From NCBI RefSeq assembly GCF_036173105.1, contig NZ_CP108053.1, forward strand, positions 8,556,001-8,620,000: a DNA stretch of 64,000 nt. Reading direction: 5' to 3'. The notes beneath the pieces were generated by a model. The model was not told where the DNA came from. It ran no database searches and worked only from the letters and a program-made list of their open reading frames with translations. Of the stretch, positions 1 through 8,245 are shown one piece after another. The position numbers and the translations under genes are program-made. Positions within the stretch are counted from its first letter, which is position 1. Every line of letters begins with the position of its first letter. This stretch comes from Streptomyces sp. NBC_00287 (lineage in GTDB: Bacteria; Actinomycetota; Actinomycetes; Streptomycetales; Streptomycetaceae).

Positions 1-96
1 TCCATCACCGCCGGCAAGGACGGTACGGTCTCCCGGCTCGCCGTGGGCCGGATCCAGCAGGTCGAGGGCGGTGACCTGCTGGTCGAGATCGCCTGA
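1..96 (+). CDS. C-terminal end of a biotinyl/lipoyl-domain protein (partial)
   Basis: Frame 1 is open from the window edge to TGA at 94-96, giving the last 31 residues of a protein that begins outside the window. The fragment reads as the second half of a biotinyl/lipoyl barrel: ITAGKDGTVSRLAV, then V-x-x-G-D-L-L-V-E-I-A. In carboxylase carrier domains this follows the biotinylated Met-Lys-Met turn. A carboxylase alpha chain or carrier subunit is therefore the likeliest parent, but the Lys motif itself is not visible. A lipoyl-domain or membrane-fusion protein cannot be excluded. Confidence 0.5.
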   Translation, partial: SITAGKDGTVSRLAVGRIQQVEGGDLLVEIA

Positions 97-98
97 GG

Positions 99-731
99 TC
101 AGCGGCGGCAGTGCAGGTACAGGTGGGGCTCGGGACCCGCTCCGGGGTGGTCCGGGGTGAAGACGGTGCTGTTGTGCGACAGCACCGTCAGCCCCGCCGC
201 CTCCACCATGGCGGTGAGGTCCTCCTCGGCGAAGCTCGTCGCCCGGACCGGGCGGCCCATGAACACCACCTCGATGTCCTCCACGTCCGCGGGCACGGTG
301 GCCAGCACCAGATGGCCGCCGGGCTTCAGGGCCAGGGCGAGTTTGTTCAGCACTGCTGTCTGCTCCGCACGGGTCATCTGGAGCAGCGAGAAGAACACGC
401 ACACTCCGTCGAACGACTCCTCTTCGAGGGGAAGATCGCGGATGTCGGCGCGGCGGAACTCGGCCTCGGGGACCTGTCGGGCGGCGAGTTCGACCATGAC
501 GGGAGAGACGTCGACGCCCAGCACCGAGTGGCCCGCCGCGGTGAGTGAGGCAGCCGTGGGTCGTCCGGTGCCGCTGCCCACGTCCAGCGTCCGGGCGCCG
601 GGCGGGAGTCGTTCGAGGAGCCACTCCAGTGCGTACAGATGCGCGGGGGCGTGGGCGAAGGCCTTCTCGTAGTCGGCGCCCAGCGCGTCGAACAGTACGG
701 CGGCGGGCGGTAGTTGGTCCTCGTGCGGCAC
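99..731 (-). CDS. class I SAM-dependent methyltransferase
   Basis: This 210-residue protein has the Rossmann glycine motif LDVGSGTGRPT near residue 50, an acidic residue at the end of strand 2 (GVDVSP), and the later strand signature PGGHLVLATVP. All are typical of class I methyltransferases; the substrate is unknown. The frame is open to 848, but GTG at 731 is chosen because GAAGGGGA lies about 8 nt upstream and the preceding 39 residues look non-native (Arg/Gly rich). The gene is divergent from phosphoglucomutase and ends 3 nt past the preceding plus-strand gene. Confidence 0.8.
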   Translation of the reverse strand: MPHEDQLPPAAVLFDALGADYEKAFAHAPAHLYALEWLLERLPPGARTLDVGSGTGRPTAASLTAAGHSVLGVDVSPVMVELAARQVPEAEFRRADIRDLPLEEESFDGVCVFFSLLQMTRAEQTAVLNKLALALKPGGHLVLATVPADVEDIEVVFMGRPVRATSFAEEDLTAMVEAAGLTVLSHNSTVFTPDHPGAGPEPHLYLHCRR

Positions 732-877
732 GTCGGTTCCCCTTCGCTCGTCGGCCGCCCGCATCGTCGCACTCGGCCAAGGCGTGCCACAACCGCGGCC
801 CGGTGCGCGTCCCCGCGCGTCGAGCAGGGGAGAATGAGGCCCGTACACGACGGTCGACCGTGTGGAGGAGCGGGGAG

Positions 878-2518
878 ATGCAGGACGAGCGAGCGGGGCA
901 GGTCGCCGGGCCCGAGGACCTCATCGATGTGGCCCGTCTGGTCACGGCGTACTACGCGCTGCACCCCGACCCGGCCGAACCGGGCCAGCGGGTGGCGTTC
1001 GGTACCTCCGGACACCGCGGCTCGGCCCTCGCGGCGGCGTTCAACGAGGACCACATCGCCGCCACCAGCCAGGCCATCTGCGAGTACCGCAGCGCCCAGG
1101 GCACCGACGGCCCCCTCTTCCTCGGCGCCGACACCCACGCCCTGTCCGAGCCCGCCCGGATCACGGCGCTGGAGGTGTTCGCCGCCAACGACGTCACGGT
1201 CCTCATCGACCAGACCGACGGCTACACGCCCACCCCGGCGGTCTCCCTCGCCATCCTCACCCACAACCGCAACCGCACCTCCGGCCTCGCCGACGGCGTG
1301 GTCGTCACCCCCTCGCACAACCCGCCCGCCGACGGCGGCTTCAAGTACAACCCGCCGAGCGGCGGCCCCGCCGGCTCCGAGGCGACCTCCTGGATCCAGG
1401 ACCGCGCCAACGAGATCATCACCGGCGGCCTGAAGGACGTACGGCGCACCCCCTACGCCCGCGCCCTGGCCGCACCCGGCACCGGCCGCTACGACTTCCT
1501 CGGCACGTACGTCGACGACCTCCCGAACGTGCTCGACCTGGACGCGATCCGGACCGCCGGAGTGCGCATCGGCGCCGATCCGCTGGGCGGTGCCTCGGTC
1601 GCCTACTGGGGCCGTATCGCCGAACAGCACCGGCTCGATCTGACCGTGGTCAATCCGCTCACCGATCCCACCTGGCGCTTCATGACGCTGGACTGGGACG
1701 GCAAGATCCGCATGGACTGCTCCTCGCCGTACGCCATGGCCTCGCTCATCGCACAGCGCGACCGGTACGACATCGCCACCGGCAACGACGCCGACGCCGA
1801 CCGGCACGGCATCGTCACCCCGGACGGCGGCCTGATGAACCCCAACCACTATCTGGCCGTGGCGATCTCGTACCTCTTCTCCCACCGGGAGCAGTGGCCC
1901 GCGGGCGCCGGGATCGGCAAGACCCTTGTGTCGTCCAGCATGATCGACCGGGTCGCGGCGGACGTCGGCCGGCCGTTGGTCGAAGTCCCCGTCGGATTCA
2001 AGTGGTTCGTGGACGGCCTGTCCGACGGCAGCCTCGGCTTCGGCGGCGAGGAGTCGGCGGGCGCGTCCTTCCTGCGCCGCGACGGCTCGGTGTGGACCAC
2101 CGACAAGGACGGCATCATCCTGGCGCTGCTCGCCTCGGAGATCGCGGCGGTGACGGGCAAGACCCCCTCGGAGCACTACGCCGGACTCACCGACCGCTTC
2201 GGCGCCCCCGCCTACGCGCGTGTCGACGCCCCGGCCTCCCGCGAGGAGAAGGCCCTGCTCGCCAAGCTGTCCCCGCAGCAGGTCACCGCCGACACCCTCG
2301 CCGGGGACCCGGTCACCACGGTCCTCACCGAGGCCCCCGGAAACGGCGCCGCCCTCGGCGGCATCAAGGTCGCCACCGCCAACGCCTGGTTCGCGGCGCG
2401 GCCTTCGGGTACGGAGGATGTCTACAAGATCTACGGCGAGTCCTTCCTGGGGCAGGATCATCTGCGGCAGGTCCAGGAGGAGGCCCGGTCGGTGGTGCTG
2501 GCGGCGCTGGGCGCCTGA
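878..2518 (+). CDS. pgm: phosphoglucomutase (alpha-D-glucose phosphate-specific)
   Basis: This enzyme interconverts glucose 1-phosphate and glucose 6-phosphate, linking glycogen, trehalose and cell-wall sugar metabolism to glycolysis. At 546 residues it has the usual length for the bacterial Pgm family. All four active-site loops are visible: the phosphoserine loop TPSHNP (Ser146), the metal loop GNDADADRHG (Asp304, Asp306, Asp308), the sugar-binding loop GGEESAGAS, and the phosphate-binding loop RPSGTED near the C-terminus. ATG 878 is chosen over upstream in-frame codons because GGAGGAGCGGGGAG precedes it and the family begins here. It appears to be expressed alone or with the next gene (22 nt gap). 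Confidence 0.96.
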   Translation: MQDERAGQVAGPEDLIDVARLVTAYYALHPDPAEPGQRVAFGTSGHRGSALAAAFNEDHIAATSQAICEYRSAQGTDGPLFLGADTHALSEPARITALEVFAANDVTVLIDQTDGYTPTPAVSLAILTHNRNRTSGLADGVVVTPSHNPPADGGFKYNPPSGGPAGSEATSWIQDRANEIITGGLKDVRRTPYARALAAPGTGRYDFLGTYVDDLPNVLDLDAIRTAGVRIGADPLGGASVAYWGRIAEQHRLDLTVVNPLTDPTWRFMTLDWDGKIRMDCSSPYAMASLIAQRDRYDIATGNDADADRHGIVTPDGGLMNPNHYLAVAISYLFSHREQWPAGAGIGKTLVSSSMIDRVAADVGRPLVEVPVGFKWFVDGLSDGSLGFGGEESAGASFLRRDGSVWTTDKDGIILALLASEIAAVTGKTPSEHYAGLTDRFGAPAYARVDAPASREEKALLAKLSPQQVTADTLAGDPVTTVLTEAPGNGAALGGIKVATANAWFAARPSGTEDVYKIYGESFLGQDHLRQVQEEARSVVLAALGA

Positions 2519-2540
2519 CGTGTCTTGAAGGGGGGCTGGG

Positions 2541-3104
2541 GTGGACGAGGCCGTGCTGACGGCGCTGATCGCCGCCGGTGCCGCGCTCGCCGGCGGCGCG
2601 CTGACGGGCGTGTTCACCTTCACCGCCGCCAAGCGCCAGGCGGCGGCCGCCTGGGCGGCGGGGGAGCGGCAGGCCGCGGCCGCCTGGGAAGCCGGACGGC
2701 AACAGGCGGCCGCCGCCTGGGACGCGGGTCAACTCCAGGCGACGGCCCAGCTCGACGTCGCCCGCCGCACCCTCACCGAACAGACGCTGGCGAACCAGCG
2801 GGCCGTGCGGCGAGCGGCGTACGTCACGTACCTGAGCCGGACCGACAGCGCCCAACAGGCGCTCGTGGCCTGGCAGAACGCCATCGGCACGGTGGACGAG
2901 GCGCCGCGGCGCAGGGAGTACGACGCCGCGATGGGGGCGGTCGGGGAGGCGCTGAATATCGTACGGCTGGAAGGGCCGGACCCGGTGACGGCGGCGGCCG
3001 AGACCCTGCGCGGTTCCCTCGCCGCCACAGCTCCCGGAAGCCAACACTCCGTCGCGCAGGGGGAGTTCCTGGACGCGGCCCGTGCGGCACTCACGCTTGC
3101 TTAG
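2541..3104 (+). CDS. membrane-anchored hendecad-repeat coiled-coil protein
   Basis: This 187-residue protein starts at GTG with a GAAGGGGG ribosome site. Residues about 5-28 form one hydrophobic Ala/Gly-rich segment (LTALIAAGAALAGGALTGVF), probably an N-terminal membrane anchor. Residues about 30-75 contain four consecutive 11-residue units of the type RQAAAAWxAGx (AAAAWAAGE, AAAAWEAGR, AAAAWDAGQ, then degenerate), an amphipathic Ala/Trp hendecad. The remaining ~110 residues are helical and end in an Ala-rich helix. I know of similar uncharacterised Streptomyces proteins but no assigned function. Confidence 0.75.
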   Translation: MDEAVLTALIAAGAALAGGALTGVFTFTAAKRQAAAAWAAGERQAAAAWEAGRQQAAAAWDAGQLQATAQLDVARRTLTEQTLANQRAVRRAAYVTYLSRTDSAQQALVAWQNAIGTVDEAPRRREYDAAMGAVGEALNIVRLEGPDPVTAAAETLRGSLAATAPGSQHSVAQGEFLDAARAALTLA

Positions 3105-3113
3105 CGGTTCATC

Positions 3114-3662
3114 TCAGTCGGTGACCTGCGAATCCTGCTTCCAGTCCTGGGCGAGGAGGCCGAGCAGCACCTCGTCCAGGAACTCGCCCATCACCCAGGC
3201 CGAGGAGCGCAGCACGCCCTCGCGGACGAAGCCGTTGCGCTCGGCGGAGCGCAGCATCGCGGTGTTGTCCGCGAGCGTCTCGATCTGCAGCCGGTGCAGG
3301 CCGCGCACGACGAAGCCGTAGTGGCACAGCACCGCGACCACGTCGGTGCCGTAGCCCTTGCCGCGGGAGGACGGCAGCAGTCCAAGGCCTATGTGCGCGT
3401 ACCGGTTGTGGGTGTCGATGCCCCACAGGTTCGCGCTGCCGACCAGGGTGCCGCCCTCCAGCTCCACCACGGAGAATGGGACGTGGCCCTGCTCCTTGTC
3501 GTCCACCACGAGCCTCGGATCCTTCGATCCGGGCCCGACCGGCCGCCACGGCCCGGCTTCGGCCCGCGAGGCGTTGACCACGTCGTTGAAGAGCTCGGCC
3601 CGCAGGATCGGGATGTCGTCCTCGTGCCGGGCCCTGAGCCCGACCTTGCTGCCTGTAAGCAT
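3114..3662 (-). CDS. GNAT family N-acetyltransferase (RimJ/RimL type)
   Basis: This 182-residue enzyme probably transfers acetyl from acetyl-CoA to an amine. The acetyl-CoA pyrophosphate loop is RGKGYGTD (consensus R/QxxGxG/A), preceded by the strand AHIGLGLLP and followed by NTAMLRSAERNGFVREG, the Asn and later helix typical of the RimJ/RimL-like branch. ATG 3662 has AGGAAG 6 nt upstream. It converges on the preceding coiled-coil gene with a 9-nt gap. The substrate cannot be read from the sequence. Confidence 0.85.
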   Translation of the reverse strand: MLTGSKVGLRARHEDDIPILRAELFNDVVNASRAEAGPWRPVGPGSKDPRLVVDDKEQGHVPFSVVELEGGTLVGSANLWGIDTHNRYAHIGLGLLPSSRGKGYGTDVVAVLCHYGFVVRGLHRLQIETLADNTAMLRSAERNGFVREGVLRSSAWVMGEFLDEVLLGLLAQDWKQDSQVTD

Positions 3663-3728
3663 GCAAGCTTCCTATCCGGCCGGACCGGGCGGCGGCAAAC
3701 CAATAAGTGGTCGGGCCGATAAGATCCC

Positions 3729-4265
3729 GTGAGCCCGAGGTTGAGGGGGGCTGGTGCAACTGAAGGCGTGCTGGTCGTCACGAGCGAGTGGGTGAGCGGC
3801 GTTTTGTCCGAGAACCGACTGACGAATGACTTCCGTATCCACGACACCGTGCCGAGCGCGGTCGCGAATGCTGGCGGCGCGGAGACCCGCGTTGTCGTGT
3901 CGGACGGTTGCTCGTACGAGCACCTGACGGACAGCATCAGTGTGGCGAAGGTGACGGTCGAACTGGACGTCTCTACCGCGGGGGCCATGCGCAAGATGCT
4001 GGTCGACCTGGTGAAGCAGGGCAGGTTCTTTCTCGTCGTCGATCTGACCGGTGTCGACCACGTCGATTCGACCGGCGTGGGTGTGTTCATCGGTGTGCTG
4101 AAGCGGATCCGTGCCCACGACGGGGCGCTGGCGCTGGTCCTGACGTCCGACGGAGTGCTGAGGTACTTCCGGTGGGCCGGGCTGACCAAGGTGTTTCCGA
4201 TCTTCGGCACAGTGGACACCGCAGTCGAGTTTCTTGGCCGAGAGGTGCCCAACGCGCATGCCTGA
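3729..4265 (+). CDS. STAS-domain anti-sigma factor antagonist
   Basis: The C-terminal ~110 residues are a STAS domain of the SpoIIAA/RsbV/BldG type: VAKVTVELDVSTAG, then FLVVDLTGVDHVDSTGVG. In this numbering the phosphorylatable Ser is Ser114, within D-S-T-G. In such partner-switching systems the dephosphorylated antagonist binds an anti-sigma kinase and frees a sigma factor. The start is uncertain. The frame is open from GTG 3729, but typical antagonists are ~110-125 residues, so GTG 3897 (VSDGCSYEHL) is an attractive alternative. The stop overlaps the next gene's ATG by 8 nt, implying translational coupling to the NTPase-TPR gene. No anti-sigma kinase is adjacent. Confidence 0.85.
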   Translation: MSPRLRGAGATEGVLVVTSEWVSGVLSENRLTNDFRIHDTVPSAVANAGGAETRVVVSDGCSYEHLTDSISVAKVTVELDVSTAGAMRKMLVDLVKQGRFFLVVDLTGVDHVDSTGVGVFIGVLKRIRAHDGALALVLTSDGVLRYFRWAGLTKVFPIFGTVDTAVEFLGREVPNAHA

Positions 4266-6744
4266 CGGCGAGGCCCGCCTGCGCACCGCCACCCAATGGG
4301 ACCCCGTACGCCTGGGAGTTCACCCCGCCCCCGGCCCGGACGGCACCGTCGACCTGCCGCTGCCGGAGTACCTCCCCCGCCCCCACGACGAGACGCTGCG
4401 CCGGCGGCTGGCCCGTACGGCGGCCACGAATGACGCCGTGTTCGTCCTGCTCGTGGGCCGGTCCGCGAGCGGCAAGACCCGTGCCGTCTACGAAGCTGTG
4501 GCGGCCGTCCTGCCCGACTGGCCCGTGGTGAACCCGGCGGACACGGACGAACTGATCGCGACGGACATCGGCCCCCGCACCGTGCTCTGGCTCGACGAGA
4601 CGCAGCGCTATCTGAGCGGCGCTTCCGGCGAGCGGGCAGCCCGGGCGCTGGGCCGTCTGCTCGACCAGGTGGCGCCGCTCGCCATCGTGGGCACCATGTG
4701 GCCGGAGCACCTGAGGCGACTGACGGAGAACAGCCGGGGCAGCGAGGACGAAACCCCGCACACCCGCGCCTTGTTGACGGGCCGTCATGCAAGGATCACG
4801 GTGCCGGACACGCTGTCCGCAGACGCCCCCGACGTAGCCGCGGCGGCGGCCCGTGACCCGCGTCTGGCCGCCGCCGTACGCGCCGCCGGACCCGGCAGCC
4901 GCGTGCTGCAACACCTCACCGGCGGACCGGAGTTGGTCCGCCTCTGGGAGATGGGCCCCGATCAGTGGTTCACCGCACCCGAGCACGCCGTGCTCACGGC
5001 GGCCGTCGAGGCACGCAGGCTCGGCCACGCCAGCGCCGTACCCGCGCGTCTCCTGATGGAGGCCGCAGCCGGGTTCATGGACGCCAACTCCCGTGCCACC
5101 GCGGGCAAGGAGTGGTTCCCGGCGGCCATCAGCGCCCTGACGGCCGTGGGGCGCGGCCCGGCGCCGCTGATCGCGGAACGGTACGCACGGGATGTCGGCG
5201 ACCCCGACAGCTACCGTCCGGACGACTACCTGGAGCAGCACATCCGCCGGGTCAGGGCGCATCGGGCGCCACCGGCCGTGTTCTGGACCGCGGCGGCCTA
5301 CGCCAGGACCCCCGACGACCTCTATGCCTTCGGACGGGCCGCCGAGCAGCGGCGCCGCTACGGCTGTGCCGCCGACCTGTACAGAAAGGTCGTCGAACAG
5401 GGCCACAGCCGGGCCCGGGCTGCCTGGGCGGTATTGCGGGAGACCACCGACGGCCGGGCCGCCGCCGAGGAGGCAGCCGCGACCGACCCGGCTGCCTGGG
5501 CGGCCCTTGCCGTGTCGAGGGAGACCGGCGGAGACAGGTCTGCTGCGTACGACGCCTACCGCTGTGCCGCCGAGGCGGGTGACGCATGGGCCTGGTCGGC
5601 CATGGCCCGGATCCGTGAGGAGGAGGGTGACCCGGCGGCCGCGGACGCCGTCGCGGCCCTGGCAGCGGCGGCGGGGCAGCCGCTCGCCTGGCGGACGCTC
5701 GGCCGGATGCGGTCGGCCCACGGCCCGTCGGCGGCGAAGGCGTTCGAGCAGGCGGTGTGCGCCGGCGACGGGTGGGGGCACGTCGGGCTCGCGCAGGTCG
5801 CCGAACGCGCCGGTGCCCTGCCCGAGGCGGTGGAACACGCCACCCGGGCGGCCGAGGCGGGGGTCACCGCGGCCTGGGCACGACTGGTACGGCTGCACTG
5901 GGCGCTCGGCGACCACACAGCAGCCGTGGCAGCGGCCACCCGCGGCGCGGACGCCGGAAACCCCGAAGGCTGGACCCTGCTGGCCCAACTGCGCAATCAG
6001 GCAGGCGACTTGACGGGAGCGGCCGCCGCCCATCGCGAGGCGGTCGCCCTGGGGGTCGGCGCGGCCTGGCGCGAACTCGCCCTGCTCGCCGAGTCGGAGG
6101 GTGACAGCGTCACCGCAGAGGAGGCCGCCGCGCAGGCGGTTCGCACCGGTGACCCGGAGGCCTGGACCGCTCTGGCCGAGGTCCGCGCGGAAGAGGGCGA
6201 CGACACAGGCGCCGCTCACGCCGCGGCTGAGGCGGCACGTGCCGGTGACGTGGAGGCATGGATCACGCTGACGCGCGGCCGGGAACGCGCCGGGGACACG
6301 GACGGCGCCGAGCTCGCCGCCGACCTGGCCGCCGACCGAGGGTCCCCGGCGGCGTGGGCCGCGTTGTCCCGGATGCGGGAGCGGGCGGGTGACCGGGACG
6401 GATCCCGGCGAGCGGTGGAGACAGCGGCGGCTCTCGGCGCGTCCGACGCCTGGACCGCACTGGGCCGCGTACGGGAGGAGCGGGGCGACAACGCCGCCGC
6501 CGAACGCGCCTACCTCCGCGGCTGCGAAGCCGGCGACACCGAGGCGTACGCCGCGCTCGGCGCCCTGCACCTGGAACAGGGACGAACGACCGAGTCCTGC
6601 GCCGCCTACCGCTCGGCCGTGGACGCGGGCCTCCCCGACGCCTGGGAGGGACTGCTGGCGGCGCTGGCGACACAGACGCCACGCGCGACGTGGGCGCAGG
6701 CGGTGCGGAGGCTACGGACGACGGGACTGCCGGGCGAGGGTTGA
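4258..6744 (+). CDS. P-loop (STAND-like) NTPase with C-terminal TPR-like repeats
   Basis: This protein has 828 residues. Near the N-terminus is a Walker A motif GRSASGKT (residues 67-74), then a Walker B strand TVLWLDETQR (about 108-117) and a sensor-like strand APLAIVGTMWPEH. The arrangement suits a STAND-class ATPase. From about residue 330 to the end come some 14 tandem helical units of 33-35 residues with consensus A-x-AGD-x-x-AW-x-x-LA-x-x-RExxGD-x-x-AA, a TPR/Sel1-like superhelix for ligand or partner binding. ATG 4258 is preferred to TTG 4234 because the product starts naturally there. It overlaps the STAS gene, suggesting a signalling module. Partner and role are unknown. Confidence 0.82.
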   Translation: MPDGEARLRTATQWDPVRLGVHPAPGPDGTVDLPLPEYLPRPHDETLRRRLARTAATNDAVFVLLVGRSASGKTRAVYEAVAAVLPDWPVVNPADTDELIATDIGPRTVLWLDETQRYLSGASGERAARALGRLLDQVAPLAIVGTMWPEHLRRLTENSRGSEDETPHTRALLTGRHARITVPDTLSADAPDVAAAAARDPRLAAAVRAAGPGSRVLQHLTGGPELVRLWEMGPDQWFTAPEHAVLTAAVEARRLGHASAVPARLLMEAAAGFMDANSRATAGKEWFPAAISALTAVGRGPAPLIAERYARDVGDPDSYRPDDYLEQHIRRVRAHRAPPAVFWTAAAYARTPDDLYAFGRAAEQRRRYGCAADLYRKVVEQGHSRARAAWAVLRETTDGRAAAEEAAATDPAAWAALAVSRETGGDRSAAYDAYRCAAEAGDAWAWSAMARIREEEGDPAAADAVAALAAAAGQPLAWRTLGRMRSAHGPSAAKAFEQAVCAGDGWGHVGLAQVAERAGALPEAVEHATRAAEAGVTAAWARLVRLHWALGDHTAAVAAATRGADAGNPEGWTLLAQLRNQAGDLTGAAAAHREAVALGVGAAWRELALLAESEGDSVTAEEAAAQAVRTGDPEAWTALAEVRAEEGDDTGAAHAAAEAARAGDVEAWITLTRGRERAGDTDGAELAADLAADRGSPAAWAALSRMRERAGDRDGSRRAVETAAALGASDAWTALGRVREERGDNAAAERAYLRGCEAGDTEAYAALGALHLEQGRTTESCAAYRSAVDAGLPDAWEGLLAALATQTPRATWAQAVRRLRTTGLPGEG

Positions 6745-7105
6745 GCACGGCGCCGACTGGGCGGGCGCGTGGTCAACGGGGCAGCCGCGCCCGGCCGCCG
6801 CTGCCCGCGTGCGGTCAGTCGGGCCCCGGAGGCCGCTGGATGGGCTTGCCGTCAAAGGGATGGCTTCGCCCGGCTGCCGGGCGTGCGGATCCCCGGATCC
6901 CCGGATCCCCGGATCCCCGGATCCCCGGATCCCCGGAGGTCAGTGGGCGGGCGTGCCGTCCCCAAGACAGCCAGGCCGGACCCCGCCGGCCGTAGCGCCG
7001 GGCGTGCGATCACTGGGCGAGCCTGGCCCGGGCCCCCGCCGACCGTCGCGCCGGGCCGCGGTCAGCCGGACAGTCCAGCCCGGCCCCCGTCGCGCGCCCG
7101 TGCCG
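6745..7105. other. non-coding spacer with degenerate GC-rich repeats
   Basis: This 361-nt gap follows the NTPase-TPR gene and precedes the 3' end of the DoxX gene. I find no convincing gene. Short open frames are Arg/Pro/Gly rich and lack ribosome sites. It contains the GGATCCCC tandem array and several diverged copies of a GCCGGGCGTGCG-like phrase (about 6876, 6992 and, shorter, 6798 and 6950), suggesting expansion of low-complexity repeats. Confidence 0.6.
6887..6934. repeat. (GGATCCCC)6 tandem repeat
   Basis: Six perfect head-to-tail copies of the 8-mer GGATCCCC occupy 48 nt, followed by a broken seventh unit (GGAGG). The unit is not a multiple of three and the array sits in a gap without a gene, so it is not protein-coding. 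Such short arrays change copy number by slippage. Confidence 0.97.
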
Positions 7106-7639
7106 TCACCGTGACAGCTTCGCCCGGACCTCGCCCGCCGTCGCCGCCGGGCGAGCAGTCGCGCGTACCGAGCGGCTCACCAGGTGGGCGTCCCGGCGCA
7201 AGTCCTTCGCGGCGTGTCGGCTGCGCCAGGACAGGGACGGGGATGCGCCGGTGTCGTCGGCGGTGATCAGTAGGCCGCCGAGCATGGAGAGGTTCTTGAG
7301 GAAGTGGATGCGCTGCTGGGTGCGCTGATCCGGGTCGTCCTCCTCCCAGAAGCGGTGTGCGGCCAGAGTGGTGGGTACGAGGGTCGCCGCTATGGCGAGT
7401 GCGGCGATGCGGGGCATCCGGCCGATGCCGAGCAGGACGCCCGCGGCGACCTGGACGGCGCCGTTGAGCCGGACCGCCTGCTCCGTGCGGTCCGGGAGGA
7501 TCTCCACCCGTTCGGTGATCGGCTGGACGACGGGCTCCGCGATCGGGGTCACGTCCTTGGGGCTGCTCAGGGAGTCCAGACCCCCGGCGACGAACATCGA
7601 GGCGAGCATCGGACGTCCGGCTACACGCAGCAGACTCAT
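7106..7639 (-). CDS. DoxX family membrane protein
   Basis: This 177-residue protein begins RVAGRPMLASMFVAGGLDSL, the usual start of actinobacterial DoxX proteins. It has a central hydrophobic pair (VQVAAGVLLGIGRMPRIAALAIAATLVPTTLAAH), then the conserved HFLKNLSMLGGLLITADD with the Lys-Asn-Leu motif before the last membrane helix. The basic C-terminal tail (about 40 residues) is cytoplasmic. DoxX proteins are small membrane components linked to quinone or thiol redox chemistry. GGAGAG precedes ATG 7639. Confidence 0.9.
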   Translation of the reverse strand: MSLLRVAGRPMLASMFVAGGLDSLSSPKDVTPIAEPVVQPITERVEILPDRTEQAVRLNGAVQVAAGVLLGIGRMPRIAALAIAATLVPTTLAAHRFWEEDDPDQRTQQRIHFLKNLSMLGGLLITADDTGASPSLSWRSRHAAKDLRRDAHLVSRSVRATARPAATAGEVRAKLSR

Positions 7640-7717
7640 GGCACTCTCCGGGATTCGTGGCGGAATGCGGCGATCACCGGGTTCCCGGCCGGAGCGGGCC
7701 CATGCGAGGGCGGGCTG

Positions 7718-8245
7718 TCACACCGGCGTGACGAGGCGCAGTTGCATCAGGGTCAGGTCGTACCAGCGGCCGAACTTCGTCCCGGCCTCCCGGACCGTGC
7801 CGACGTGCTCGAAGCCCCGGCGCTCGTGCAGCCGTATCGACGCGGTGTTCCCCGACTCGATACCGGCGATCATGCTGTGCCGGCCGGTGGCACGGGCCGT
7901 CTCGATGAGCGCCGTGAGCAGGGCGCCGCCGATGCCCAGACCGTGGTGGTCGTCGCGGACGTAGACGGAGTCCTCCACCGTGTGGCGGTAGCCCTCGAGG
8001 GCCCGCCAAGGGGCGTAGGCCGCGAACCCGGCGATCTCGCCGGCCACCTCCGCCACCAGGGCCGAGCGGCGGTCGAGGTGGTCGGCGAACCACGCCTGCC
8101 CCTCGGCGGGGGAGTGCGGTACCTGCGTCCACAGGGCCGTCGAGTGCTCGACGGCGTGGTTGCGGATCGCGACGACGGCCTCGGTGTCCTCCGGCCGGGC
8201 CGCGCGGACCGTCACGCCCCCTCGCTTCTCGTATATTGGAATCAT
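7718..8245 (-). CDS. GNAT N-acetyltransferase, phosphinothricin/L-amino-acid acetyltransferase type
   Basis: This protein of about 175 residues has the layout VRAARPEDTEAVVAIRNH, WFADHLDRR, GFAAYAPWRALEGYRHTVE, the acetyl-CoA loop HHGLGIGGALLTALIE, and NTASIRLHERRGFEHVGTV. That is the phosphinothricin (bialaphos)-type subfamily of GNAT enzymes, which acetylate small amino acids or toxins. ATG 8245 lies inside a palindrome and shares two bases with the start of the divergent regulator. An alternative start is GTG 8215. With no Shine-Dalgarno before ATG 8245 but TATCAT 7 nt upstream, leaderless translation is likely. Confidence 0.85.
   Translation of the reverse strand: MIPIYEKRGGVTVRAARPEDTEAVVAIRNHAVEHSTALWTQVPHSPAEGQAWFADHLDRRSALVAEVAGEIAGFAAYAPWRALEGYRHTVEDSVYVRDDHHGLGIGGALLTALIETARATGRHSMIAGIESGNTASIRLHERRGFEHVGTVREAGTKFGRWYDLTLMQLRLVTPV

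Noticed and set aside
374..2632. 752-codon minus-strand open frame opposite phosphoglucomutase
   Set aside because: It is the antisense shadow of an unambiguous pgm gene with all catalytic loops. The protein is low-complexity Gly/Arg/Val with no motif; long antisense frames are expected at this GC content.
4087..6570. 827-codon minus-strand open frame opposite the NTPase-TPR gene
   Set aside because: Gly/Arg/Pro-rich shadow without start signals; the plus strand encodes Walker motifs and regular repeats.
6745..7266. Plus-strand frames through the GGATCCCC array encoding repeated Pro-Gly-Ser-Pro-Asp
   Set aside because: The 8-bp unit shifts frame and all frames are equally repetitive. No start signal, and the frames run into the DoxX gene on the other strand.
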